From positions 124,001 to 188,000 of the forward strand of contig NZ_FQVN01000004.1 of NCBI RefSeq assembly GCF_900129375.1: DNA of 64,000 bases, in the 5' to 3' direction. Below are positions 17,701 to 24,995 of this stretch, piece after piece. Under the pieces are notes generated by a model. The model saw only the letters and a list, made by a program, of their open reading frames with translations, made no database searches and was not told where the DNA came from. Position 1 is the first letter of the stretch; each line of letters begins with the position of its first letter. The DNA is from Streptoalloteichus hindustanus. GTDB lineage: Bacteria > Actinomycetota > Actinomycetes > Mycobacteriales > Pseudonocardiaceae. The position numbers were made by a program, and so were the translations under genes.

Positions 17701-19808
17701 GCCAGGCGCACGTGTTCGACATCCCGATCCCGTTGCCGGGAGAGCCGGGCGGGGAACCGCCGAACCTCGACGAGGTCGAGGTGGTGCCCCTGGCCACCTA
17801 CGACCACGACAGCAGTCAGCTCACCCTGCACGCGCCGCACCCGGAGGACCAGTCCGGCCGCGAGTTCCTCAGCCGGCACGAGTTCGGGGACACCAGGGCC
17901 CGCGTGGTCCAGTACCAGGTCACGGCGAGCACCCGGTTCCGGGAGTGCTTCCCGCCGGAGGTCACCCGACAACCCGAGCGGATCACCCGCACCGGCGAGG
18001 CCGTCGAGGTGGTCGTGCCCAGTTCGGCCCGCCCCGCCGCGCCCCGCGTGGTGTCGGTCCTGCCCACCTTCTCCTGGACCCGCGACACCGCGCCCGACGG
18101 CGCCCGCGTCAGCCACCGCACCGGAGGTCTTCGGGTCTACCTGGAGCGGCCGTGGTTCTCCTCGGGCGACGGGGAGCTGCTGGCGGTCGTGCTGGTCGAC
18201 CCGGTGCACTACCCGCCGGACGACCGGACCGCGGCCTTCGTGACGCACTGGGGTGGGGACCCCCTCTGGGTGGACTTCGGGCTGGGCGCACCGGAACCGA
18301 TGGCGTTCTCCAACGCGGTGGTCATCGAACCCCTGACGACGTTGGAGGAGGAGCCCGGCCTGTCGGTCATCGCCGTCGGCCACGTGGTGCGGCACGACCC
18401 GGACGCCGACCGCGATCTGCTGTACTGCGACATCGCGTTCGACACCCTTCCCGACGTGACGTACTTCCCGTTCGTCCGGCTCGCCCTCGCCCGCTACCAG
18501 CCGCAGTCGCTGCCGGGAGTGGAGCTCTCCCGCGTGGTGCTCGCCGACTTCGCCCAGGTGCCACCGACCCGCGAGGTGCGGCTGCGCCCCCTGCCGGGCG
18601 ACCCGAACCTGTTCCAGCTCGTGGTCGACGGCGCGCCCCCCGAGTCGGTGCCCCGACCCGGCCTGCCCGTGCGGGTGGACGTGGAGCGGCGCATCCCGGG
18701 AACCCAGGACGAGCTGGGCTGGGCACCGCTGCCCGAGGACACCCCCGGCGTGGAGGTCGCTCTGTCACCCCGGTGGGACTGGCGGGCGTGCGGCGGCTGC
18801 GGCGGGGTGACCTTCGTGGGTGACGGGGCGTCCGGCCCGTGCACCGTCGGTGGCTCGCACCGACCCCGCAAGCGCCAGGCATTCGCGCTCGAACCGGCCG
18901 CGGAACCACCTGCCGGCGACACGTGGCGTCGTTGTTCCCAGTGCCAGATCCTGGTCCACGCCCGGAACCCCGGTGTCTGCTCAGCCGGCGGCGAGCACGT
19001 CCCCGTCGAGGGCGAGGTCTACGCGCTCACGCGAATCCCCACCCTCGACCCGTGGACGGGATGGCGCCGCTGCGCCCGGTGCCACAGCCTCGTGTTCGGC
19101 GGACCGATTCCCGGCCCCGTCGCGGCCAACGGCCCCTGCCCCGCCAGTTTCGGCGGCCCCCACGACCACTCCGGCAGCGCCGACTACGTGCTCGACCGCG
19201 ACCCCTCCGCCCCGGGACAACCCGGCGCGGTGCTGTGCGTGGCATGCCAGGGGCTCGTCTTCACCTCGGACTCCCCGGGCCCCTGCCCCGACGGCGGCGG
19301 ACACGTGCTGGACACCCTGGAGATGAACCTCCCGGTCGTGTCCGGCCCCGACACCGCAGGGGAGCGCGGCTGGCGGTTCTGCGGCAAGTGCACGACGTTG
19401 GTGCGCCCGGACAACACCCCGGCTCCCTGCGCGGCCGGAGAAGACCACGAGCCGGTCACCGACGTGGAACACGCCCTCACGGTCCTGCCGCACGTCGTCG
19501 GCGCCGCCGGTGCCCGCCGGTGCGCCCGGTGCGAATGCCTGGTGCTGGACGAAGCCGCCACATGCCCCTCCGGCGAAGCACACGACGTGACAGCCAGCGG
19601 CGACTTCGTCCTGCCGATGAACCCGGCCCCTCCCCAACCCGGCATCCGGCCCACGATCCCCCTCTGGAGCGGAACGGTGCGACTCCCCGCCGACCGCCAA
19701 CCCGACCACCACCGCATCGTCATCCGAGAGCTCGAACCACTCCCGACGGACGACACCCCCGACCCAACAACGGGCCGCGTGGTCTTCGCCGAAACCTTCG
19801 TGGTGTGA
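14733..19808 (+). CDS. very large protein with six C-terminal CCCH ribbon modules (second of a pair)
   Basis: A 1691-residue protein with ATG start behind AGGAGG (14723-14728). No signal peptide or TM segment. Residues 1-1340 are a multidomain, beta-rich region without a recognised catalytic motif. They include a stretch reading FGHRYRFRARAVDLAGNGLG near residue 570, which looks like a fibronectin/Ig-type strand pair. Residues about 1347-1630 hold six modules of about 45 residues, each with CxxC, a later C and an H. They read for example WRRCSQCQILV then VCSAGGEH, and WRFCGKCTTLV then PCAAGEDH. All six keep the four putative ligands, so zinc binding is likely. Similar modules occur in tandem in other bacterial surface or carbohydrate-binding proteins, as far as I recall. 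A structural or adhesive partner of the 916-aa protein is the best guess. Confidence 0.75.
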   Translation: MADETVLWTALPNGVTGDPAARRLRISVFVSPRLVAEGRGPTLAGFPDFLDWPARLRPGAVAFSVRARASADEPPGQSVLATVTSPPPDSALWRALFDASTPVEAHTTEKMSARPLSTYSAARLHDQLKQGHQALAQQSLVGRPTFSALGATMGLTAAFTAMGDAEPVVPTLAAPEDMGPERIRTVLNRLAGNMFRADDDTDVPRRVAVAISQARALATLTPDEPVHVLPAVEDAPAAELARLTAFNQGQVVPQGAPPPPAPVFDFHRCLTLLSDDAALLRLLGLVIDLEVPMGAVPPSPSDEPVAHQLQVLPAFTEPIRGDSLSPFTAYVLEGNHHGFFAAAPHPERREIVHGLLDVRSDGEFALIQTDVYGSGLKLVNSLSRAPGADPDGDADEGGVPTVRTSGVSIVRDNHANRVWDGLRTATDNNATLAEGSAPALFAEDLVRGYRVDVLDAQAGAWRSLHQRVGTYVFRRHEGGPKTLVIHDEGVVQQAVTEPVGADGRPDANSELYVHDSLAHWQGWSLAAPRPGRTITDEGVERLVNTAPEEMPQLDVSFRAEPGSLPRLRFGHRYRFRARAVDLAGNGLGLAEATELFELFPLLGLDLPVLPLDEEDFVYRRFEPVLSPVLVPRERFVEGESLERLVIRSRPGASAAEEADELTGLVRDARPEAAAHYSATAERHVVPPKTAQLTAETHGMFDASFGSGGDPRQTYRIARKEKGRLTDTAVVDVTSGELAPVADPAAIQTIPTASTGEGYVVHREPRLELPYLPDPLARGAALFGLPGVPEDRPSGVLDQAGRLTFVASAIPADDIAALGGSVVRIGFGEQWPNRLPFRLVLAEPPADQVGDAPPAWDPQARVLTVFLAPAQQRAFRLSSFLAVKDLDQLGQWRWLLETDPDHQVPPGTLEVALAGGSWQLTPSRVISLVHAVEQPLLTPELQDIGVTRFPDLTACFVGAQVPVDGDSTVKVDVFASWLEAVDPPGAPPVPCQAHVFDIPIPLPGEPGGEPPNLDEVEVVPLATYDHDSSQLTLHAPHPEDQSGREFLSRHEFGDTRARVVQYQVTASTRFRECFPPEVTRQPERITRTGEAVEVVVPSSARPAAPRVVSVLPTFSWTRDTAPDGARVSHRTGGLRVYLERPWFSSGDGELLAVVLVDPVHYPPDDRTAAFVTHWGGDPLWVDFGLGAPEPMAFSNAVVIEPLTTLEEEPGLSVIAVGHVVRHDPDADRDLLYCDIAFDTLPDVTYFPFVRLALARYQPQSLPGVELSRVVLADFAQVPPTREVRLRPLPGDPNLFQLVVDGAPPESVPRPGLPVRVDVERRIPGTQDELGWAPLPEDTPGVEVALSPRWDWRACGGCGGVTFVGDGASGPCTVGGSHRPRKRQAFALEPAAEPPAGDTWRRCSQCQILVHARNPGVCSAGGEHVPVEGEVYALTRIPTLDPWTGWRRCARCHSLVFGGPIPGPVAANGPCPASFGGPHDHSGSADYVLDRDPSAPGQPGAVLCVACQGLVFTSDSPGPCPDGGGHVLDTLEMNLPVVSGPDTAGERGWRFCGKCTTLVRPDNTPAPCAAGEDHEPVTDVEHALTVLPHVVGAAGARRCARCECLVLDEAATCPSGEAHDVTASGDFVLPMNPAPPQPGIRPTIPLWSGTVRLPADRQPDHHRIVIRELEPLPTDDTPDPTTGRVVFAETFVV
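18772..19620 (+). repeat. six protein-level zinc-ribbon-like repeats
   Basis: The modules start near nucleotides 18775, 18921, 19060, 19228, 19369 and 19510. Each encodes W/G-x-x-C-x-x-C, a hydrophobic strand (LVF, LVH or VTF), a short loop, then C-x(4-6)-H. Spacing between CxxC and the third Cys varies, and module 3 carries an insertion. DNA identity between modules is low, so the repeats are old and selected at the protein level. Confidence 0.7.
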
Positions 19809-19896
19809 GCTCCCCGCTGCTCGATGCCTATGCGCTCACGTCCCAGCCCCCGCCCGCGCGGACGTCGCTACTGCGTCACCGTGACGAAACGTAAGT

Positions 19897-20407
19897 GGGG
19901 AACCCCCGCATGCGCGGGGACGACACGAAGTTCATCCCCCAGATCTGGTCGAGCCAGGAGCTACCCCCGCGCGGGGACGACGGTCGAACCGTTGGCGAGG
20001 TACGCCTGCTGTGCGAGCTACCCCCGCGCGCGCGGGGACGACGGCCTACCTGGGACCTGGAGCACCTGGTCGGCAGAGCTACCCCCGCGTGCGGGGACGA
20101 CTGACCAGGAAGGGGGGGCGCTATGGCCCCGACTTGAGCTACCCCCGCGCGCGCGGGGACGACTCCCACATGGCCGCGTAGTGGTCACTCAAGGACGAGC
20201 TACCCCCGCGCGCGCGGGGACGACGTGACAGGGACGATGCCGCCTACCAGCTCCTCGGAGCTACCCCCGCGCGCGGGGGGACGACACCAGCACCCACCCC
20301 GACCTGCGGATCATCTCGGAGCTACCCCCGCGCGCGCGGGGACGACATAGTAGATCGGCTATCCCATCGCCCCCCGGTGGAGCTACCCCCGCGCGCGCGG
20401 GGACGAC
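19897..20407 (-). CRISPR. CRISPR array 2, type I-E-like, 9 repeats and 8 spacers
   Basis: On the plus strand repeats begin GAGCTACCCCC and end CGGGGACGAC. Starts are 19897 (degenerate), 19958, 20015, 20076, 20136, 20197, 20258, 20319 and 20380. Most are 28 bases, but the copy at 19958 is 24 and that at 20076 is 26 because the alternating GC core is shortened. Spacers are 33 bases, one 34. The decayed copy at the left is the trailer and the leader lies right of 20407, so the array is read on the minus strand, where each repeat starts GTCGTCCCCGC. That is the common actinobacterial I-E repeat form. No cas genes are nearby. Confidence 0.95.
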
Positions 20408-20458
20408 ACTTCCTGACCTGGCAGTTTATCTCGCCGGGACGGCGGTTTTGACCAGTCC
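20408..20458 (-). promoter_or_regulatory. CRISPR leader of array 2
   Basis: Read on the minus strand this region gives GGTCAAAACCGCCG, then GGCGAGATAAACTGCC and AGGTCAGGAAGT directly before the first repeat. It matches the leader of array 1 at 23 of the last 28 bases. The rest of the gap to 20642 shows no gene. Confidence 0.75.
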
Positions 20459-20642
20459 TTCGGGAGCCGATGTCCGAGTCGAGCTGGTTCCCCGGCAGTG
20501 GCGGTAGGCGACCACCGCCCTGAGCTCGACGAATCAGGTCGGCCAATCTTCTCCATCGTGGCCCAGCATCTCGCGGTCATGGAGGCCCATGGAGAGAGGG
20601 GGTGGCTGGTTGGGGTGGTGCCAACTGACCGGGTGACTCGAC

Positions 20643-22742
20643 GTGCGGGGCGTGGGTTCGCGGTGTGACCGTGGAGGGGTGCCCACTGCCGACCTGGCGC
20701 CGGCCGTCGAGGAACCGGCGCCGCCAGTTCTGGACACCGGGCGGCGCAACGTCGTCTTCGTGACGATCGTGCTGGGCATGCTGCTGGCCGCCCTCGACCA
20801 GACGATCGTGGGCACGGCGCTGCCGACGATCGTCGCCGATCTCGGTGGGGCCGCGCACATGTCGTGGGTGGCGACGGCCTATCTGCTGGCCGAGACCGTG
20901 GCCACCGCGCTCGCCGGGAAGTTCGGCGACCTGTTCGGCCGCAAGCTGGTCTTCCAGGTGTCGACGGTCGTCTTCATCACCGGCTCGTTCCTGTGCGGGA
21001 TGGCCACGTCGATGACACTGCTCGTCGCGTGGCGGGGGCTGCAAGGTGTCGGCGCGGGTGGGTTGATGGTCACCGCGATGGCGTTGATCGCCGATGTCAT
21101 CCCGCTCCGTGAGCGCGGCAAGTACCAGGGCGCGATGGGCGCGGTGTTCGGCATGTCGACAGTCGTCGGGCCGCTGCTCGGCGGGCTGTTCACCGACCAC
21201 CTGTCGTGGCGCTGGGCGTTCTACGTCAACGTGCCCATCGCGGTCGTCGTCGTTTTCGTGGCGGCGCGGACGATTCCGGTGGTGCGGTCGGTGCACCGCG
21301 TGGTCGTGGACTACGCCGGGATCGGGCTCGTCGCCGTCGGCTCCAGCGCGCTGGTCCTGGCGACGAGCTGGGGTGGTAGCCAGTACGCCTGGGGATCGTT
21401 GGTGATCATCGGTCTGTTCGTGGGCGGGGTGGTCGCGCTCGCGTTGTTCTGTTGGGCCGAGACCCGCGCCGCCGAGCCGATGTTGCCGATGCGGCTGTTC
21501 CGCAACCCCGTGTTCTCCGTCTGCTCGTTGCTGAGCTTCATCGTGGGCTTCGCGATGCTCGGCGCGATGGTGTTCCTGCCGAGTTTCCTGCAGTACGTGG
21601 AGGGCGTCTCCGCGACGGTCGCGGGTCTGCGCACGTTGCCCCTGGTGCTGGGGCTGATGGTGTCGTCGATCGTCAGCGGCAACGTGATCGGCAAGACCGG
21701 GCGGTACCGGGTCTTTCCCATCGTCGGCTCGCTGGTGACCGCGCTCGGGTTGTACCTGCTGTCGCTGATGGGGCCGGACACGGGCGTGTGGCTGTCGTCG
21801 CTGTACATGGTGGTGCTCGGTGTGGGGTTGGGTCTGAGCATGCAGGTGCTGACGATCGCCGTGCAGAACACCGTTGACTACGCCGACCTGGGGACGGCGA
21901 CGTCCGGGGTGACGTTCTTCCGCACGCTGGGCGGCGCGTTCGGCACAGCCGTGTTCGGCACCATCTACACGAACGCGCTGACCCCGAACCTCACGTCGGC
22001 GATCGCCGTGGCCGCCCGCACCGGGGTGGCCGACCCCGCGTCGATCGCGACGGCCGCCCACAGCCCGGCCAGCCTGCACGCCCTGCCAGCCCTGGCGAAG
22101 GAACCGATCATCGGGGCGTACGCCGATTCCTTGCGGACCGTGTTCGTGTGGACGGTTCCGGTGGCGCTGCTGGGTTTCGTGGTGTCGCTGTTCCTCAAGC
22201 AGGTCCCCCTGCGGGACAGCGCGCGACTGGGCTCGACCGATCTGGGGGAGGGGTTCGGCTCGCCGAGGGGACCGGACTCGCAGTGCGTCCTGGAGGCGGC
22301 GGTCGGCCGGATCCTGCGCGACACGGAGCCGGACGCCCTGCGGCGCATCGTGGCCGCGGCCGGCACCCACCTGGACGTGGCGAGCGCGTGGGCGGTCATC
22401 CAGGTGGAACTGGCCACCCGCAGGTTCGGCGTGGCGGACCTGGAGGTGATCGCCTTCCGGCATCGCATGCCGCCGGAGGTGCTGGCGCCGTTGTTCACCC
22501 GCCTGGTCGACGAGGGGGTGCTCTCCCACGAGGGCCGGGTGTACGCGCACACCGAGGTGGGACGCCGGGAGTCGGAGCTCATCCGCCACGCGGGGGCGAC
22601 CTGGCTGGAACAGCAGGTGGAGCGGGACATCGGTCGCCGACCCGGAGTGGACCTGCGGGAAGCGGTCGAGTCCATCGCCCGCCGCCTCCTGACGGAGGAC
22701 GAGGACATCGGCACCCGACCGGTGGCCGTCGCCACCGGCTGA
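20643..22742 (+). CDS. MFS drug exporter (DHA2/EmrB-QacA type) with C-terminal winged-helix-like domain
   Basis: A roughly 14-TM major facilitator. Motif A is FGDLFGRKLVFQ, the LDQTIVGTALPTI motif follows TM1, and motif C is GPLLGGLFTD. Together these mark the DHA2 proton-coupled drug exporter family. Transmembrane segments end near residue 520. The remaining 150 residues are soluble and helical (LRRIVAAAGTHLDVASAWAVIQVEL, then PPEVLAPLFTRLVDEGVLSHEG and AHTEVGRRESELI), resembling a MarR-type winged helix. That addition is unusual. The start is uncertain: GTG 20643 is the longest, while GTG 20679 follows GGAGGG too closely. Substrate unknown. Confidence 0.85.
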   Translation: MRGVGSRCDRGGVPTADLAPAVEEPAPPVLDTGRRNVVFVTIVLGMLLAALDQTIVGTALPTIVADLGGAAHMSWVATAYLLAETVATALAGKFGDLFGRKLVFQVSTVVFITGSFLCGMATSMTLLVAWRGLQGVGAGGLMVTAMALIADVIPLRERGKYQGAMGAVFGMSTVVGPLLGGLFTDHLSWRWAFYVNVPIAVVVVFVAARTIPVVRSVHRVVVDYAGIGLVAVGSSALVLATSWGGSQYAWGSLVIIGLFVGGVVALALFCWAETRAAEPMLPMRLFRNPVFSVCSLLSFIVGFAMLGAMVFLPSFLQYVEGVSATVAGLRTLPLVLGLMVSSIVSGNVIGKTGRYRVFPIVGSLVTALGLYLLSLMGPDTGVWLSSLYMVVLGVGLGLSMQVLTIAVQNTVDYADLGTATSGVTFFRTLGGAFGTAVFGTIYTNALTPNLTSAIAVAARTGVADPASIATAAHSPASLHALPALAKEPIIGAYADSLRTVFVWTVPVALLGFVVSLFLKQVPLRDSARLGSTDLGEGFGSPRGPDSQCVLEAAVGRILRDTEPDALRRIVAAAGTHLDVASAWAVIQVELATRRFGVADLEVIAFRHRMPPEVLAPLFTRLVDEGVLSHEGRVYAHTEVGRRESELIRHAGATWLEQQVERDIGRRPGVDLREAVESIARRLLTEDEDIGTRPVAVATG

Positions 22743-22765
22743 CCCGGCCCAGCCCCAGCGACACC

Positions 22766-22787
22766 GCGGACGTTCACGGCCGTCCGC
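22766..22787. terminator. possible terminator between convergent genes
   Basis: GCGGACG (22766-22772) and CGTCCGC (22781-22787) form a seven-base stem with an eight-base loop in the short gap between the MFS gene and the convergent DUF1801 gene. Confidence 0.35.
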
Positions 22788-22820
22788 CTGCGACGAAGAT
22801 CGGACCCGCCTGGGTCGGGT

Positions 22821-23276
22821 TCAGCTCACTGCTCGTCGGACCAGGGCGGCGATGCGTTCCTCGACCTCGGTGGTCATCTCGGCCAGGGCGAAGTGGGTGG
22901 GCCACATCGCGCCGTCGTCCAGTGCCGCGAGGTCGTTGAAGCCGAGGGTGGAGTAGCGGGTCTTGAACTTGTCCGCGTTCTGCAGGAAGCACACGACCTT
23001 GCCGTCCAGCGCGTAGGCGGGCATGCCGTACCACAGCTTCGGCGCCAACATCGGGGCGTGAGTGGTGACGACGGCGTGGACGCGTTCGGCGATGACCCGG
23101 TCGGCCTCGGGCATCGCGGCGATCTTGTCCAGCACGTCCTTCAGGGCTTCGGCGGCCTTGTCGGTGCGGGAGCTGCGGCGGGCGGCCTTCTTCACCTCCT
23201 GGGCGTGTTCCTTCATCGCGGCGCGTTCCTCGGCGGTGAAGCCCTCGTAGTTGCTGCTGGTCTTGGTGCGGCTCAT
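22821..23276 (-). CDS. DUF1801 domain protein
   Basis: A 151-residue protein. The N-terminus is charged (FTAEERAAMKEHAQEVKKAARR). The C-terminal 85 residues are DUF1801-like: VHAVVTTHAPMLAPKLWYGMPAYALDGKVVCFLQNADKFKTRYSTLGF is the hallmark region, with the W-Y-G-M-P-A-Y motif. This fold occurs in small single-domain proteins such as the iron-chaperone-like Fra group. The function here is unknown. It stands alone with its own upstream gap. Confidence 0.8.
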   Translation of the reverse strand: MSRTKTSSNYEGFTAEERAAMKEHAQEVKKAARRSSRTDKAAEALKDVLDKIAAMPEADRVIAERVHAVVTTHAPMLAPKLWYGMPAYALDGKVVCFLQNADKFKTRYSTLGFNDLAALDDGAMWPTHFALAEMTTEVEERIAALVRRAVS

Positions 23277-23575
23277 CGTGCTGTCTCCTCGGAGGACGGT
23301 GGTGCGCGGGACCGTAACCCGACCCGTCGTACTGACCTGGTGTTTTCAGGAAGTCAGTGGACGGTCGAGGTCATGGCAGGAACGTTAGGCGCGGTCCGAT
23401 GACCTGTGCTTCTTGATTCCTGACCAGTCTCGGCGCGGCATCACCCAGAGACTGAGCGAACACGATACGCGACTGACACCCCGATGGCTTCAGTGCCAAC
23501 TAAAATAAATTCCATGCGCGACGCTGCGGTGGCTCTCCGAGGAGGGATGTCAGGGGTGGCCGGTGGGCTGGTTGG
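23277..23575. other. intergenic region, no gene seen
   Basis: About 300 bases between the DUF1801 start and the end of the MerR gene. It contains an AT-rich island near 23505-23516 (AACTAAAATAAATT), likely promoter material for the DUF1801 gene or for an unannotated short RNA. No ORF with convincing composition. Confidence 0.4.
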
Positions 23576-23983
23576 TCAGGCGGGGATGGGTTGGAGGTTG
23601 GTGCCGTCGAAGGGTGGGTAGTTGTCGCTGGCCGTTTGTTCGGCCGCGTCGATGTAGTCGGCGAGGGCGCGGCGGGACTGGGCGAGTGTGGCCATCTGTT
23701 CGTCCAGTCGTTGGAGCCGGGATCGCATCGCGGTGAGCAGTTCGGGGCATCCGAGCAGTTCCGGGGCCTCGCCGACCGCGCAGGGGAGCAGGTAGGCGAT
23801 GTCCTCTGAGGACAGACCGGCGCCGAGCAGGTGTCGGATCTGCTTCACCCGCAGTACGGCGGTTTCGTCGTACTCGCGGTAACCGTTCGCGCGGCGGTTC
23901 GCCTCCAGCAGGCCCTGGGCCTCGTAGTAGCGCAACTGGTGGGTGTTGACGCCCGTCCGACGACTCAGTTCTCCGATTCGCAC
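23576..23983 (-). CDS. MerR-family transcriptional regulator
   Basis: A 135-residue protein with GTG start at 23983. The N-terminal winged HTH is textbook MerR: MRIGELSRRTGVNTHQLRYYEAQGLL, then YREYDETAVLRVKQIRHLLGAGLSSEDIAYLL. A coiled coil follows (SRLQRLDEQMATLAQSRRALADYID). Two cysteines (in LLPCAVGEAPELLGC) are not in a metal-site arrangement like MerR or SoxR, so an organic ligand is more likely. It is divergent from the imine-reductase-like gene, and a MerR-type promoter lies between them. Confidence 0.9.
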   Translation of the reverse strand: MRIGELSRRTGVNTHQLRYYEAQGLLEANRRANGYREYDETAVLRVKQIRHLLGAGLSSEDIAYLLPCAVGEAPELLGCPELLTAMRSRLQRLDEQMATLAQSRRALADYIDAAEQTASDNYPPFDGTNLQPIPA

Positions 23984-23994
23984 CGAAACCTCGC

Positions 23995-24025
23995 TTGACC
24001 TTCACACCGGTATCAACGTTGACGA
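23995..24025 (+). promoter_or_regulatory. MerR-type promoter with dyad in a 19-base spacer
   Basis: TTGACC (23995-24000), 19 bases, then TGACGA (24020-24025). The dyad ACCTTCACACC / GGTATCAACGT (23998-24019) is centred in the spacer, with 8 of 11 matching positions. An over-long spacer with a central dyad is the signature of MerR-controlled promoters. Initiation would fall close to the ATG at 24033, giving a leaderless or nearly leaderless mRNA. Confidence 0.6.
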
Positions 24026-24032
24026 TGCTGTC

Positions 24033-24917
24033 ATGAACAACAACGCAGACGCACCCGTGGCCGTCATCGGGCTCGGGCTGATGGGCCAGGCGCTGGCCCG
24101 CACGTTTCTGGAAGCCGGGCACCCGACCACGGTCTGGAACCGGACGGCCGGCAAGGCCGACCAGTTGGTCGCCGAGGGTGCGCGGCTGGCGCCGACGGTG
24201 GGTAACGCGATTCAGGCGGGGACTCTGACGATCCTCTGCGTCACCGACTACCAGGTCGTGCACGAGCTGCTCGGCGCGAGTGACGTCGAGCTGGGCGGCA
24301 CGACGTTGGTGAACCTGACCTCGGGCGACTCGGCCCAGGCGCGGGAGGCCGCGCGCTGGGCCGAGCAGCGCGGCGCCCGGTACCTGGACGGCGCCATCAT
24401 GGCCATCCCCCCGTCGATCGGGACCCCGGACGGGGTGATCCTGCACAGCGGGCCGCAGGCGGTCTTCGAGGCGCACGAGTCGACCCTCGGCGCGCTCGGC
24501 ACCGTCACCTACCTCGGCGCGGACTACGGGCTGGCGTCGCTGTACGACGTGGCCGGGCTGGCCATGATGTGGAGCGTGCTGAACGCATGGCTCCAGGGAA
24601 CGGCCCTGCTCAGGACGGCCGGTGTCGACGCCACGACGTACGCGCCGTTCGCGCGGCGGCTCGCTGTCGAGGTGGCCGAGTGGTTGCCCGGGTACGCCGA
24701 GCAGATCGACAACGGCTCCTTCCCCGCCGAGGTGTCGGCCCTGGAGACGGACGTGCGGGCGATGACGCACCTGATCGAGGAGAGCGAGGCGGTGGGTGTC
24801 AACGCCGAACTGCCCAAGCTGATCAAGGCGATGGCCGACCGGGCGATCGCCGCCGGGCACGGCGGGGAGCAGTACCCCGTGCTGATCGAGGAGTTCAGCA
24901 AGCCCCGGGTGGGCTGA
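24033..24917 (+). CDS. NADPH-dependent oxidoreductase, imine-reductase-like
   Basis: A 294-residue protein of the beta-hydroxyacid dehydrogenase/imine reductase superfamily. The cofactor site is VAVIGLGLMGQALARTF followed by TVWNRTAGKAD, where the Arg after Asn suggests NADPH. The C-terminal helical dimer domain reads YDVAGLAMMWSVLNAWLQGTALL, close to imine reductases, with Asp at the position that often carries the catalytic Asp or Tyr. The beta-hydroxyacid dehydrogenase Lys is not at its usual place, which also favours an imine reductase. Expected chemistry is reduction of cyclic imines. The MerR gene beside it probably controls it in response to a small molecule. Confidence 0.8.
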   Translation: MNNNADAPVAVIGLGLMGQALARTFLEAGHPTTVWNRTAGKADQLVAEGARLAPTVGNAIQAGTLTILCVTDYQVVHELLGASDVELGGTTLVNLTSGDSAQAREAARWAEQRGARYLDGAIMAIPPSIGTPDGVILHSGPQAVFEAHESTLGALGTVTYLGADYGLASLYDVAGLAMMWSVLNAWLQGTALLRTAGVDATTYAPFARRLAVEVAEWLPGYAEQIDNGSFPAEVSALETDVRAMTHLIEESEAVGVNAELPKLIKAMADRAIAAGHGGEQYPVLIEEFSKPRVG

Positions 24918-24938
24918 CCGACCCCGACACAGGGCGGG

Positions 24939-24966
24939 CGGGGTCGAGGAGAACTCCTCGACCCCG
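24939..24966. terminator. bidirectional terminator
   Basis: Thirteen-base perfect arms (24939-24951, 24954-24966) with the sequence CGGGGTCGAGGAG and its complement, followed by TCCTTTCC. Placed between convergent genes ending at 24917 and 24996. Confidence 0.7.
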
Positions 24967-24995
24967 TCCTTTCCGGTGCTGGCCGGGCAAAGCGT

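Noticed and set aside
14505-18395. Open frame of 1296 codons on the minus strand across the two giant genes
   Set aside because: Composition is typical of an antisense shadow in high-GC DNA (rich in Arg, Gly, Val, His, Gln with no domain), it has no ribosome site, and it lies across a gene boundary of a clear plus-strand pair.
7482-20642. Search for cas genes beside the CRISPR arrays
   Set aside because: None of the proteins shows HD nuclease/DExH (Cas3), RAMP or Cas1 features. The arrays are orphans within this window.
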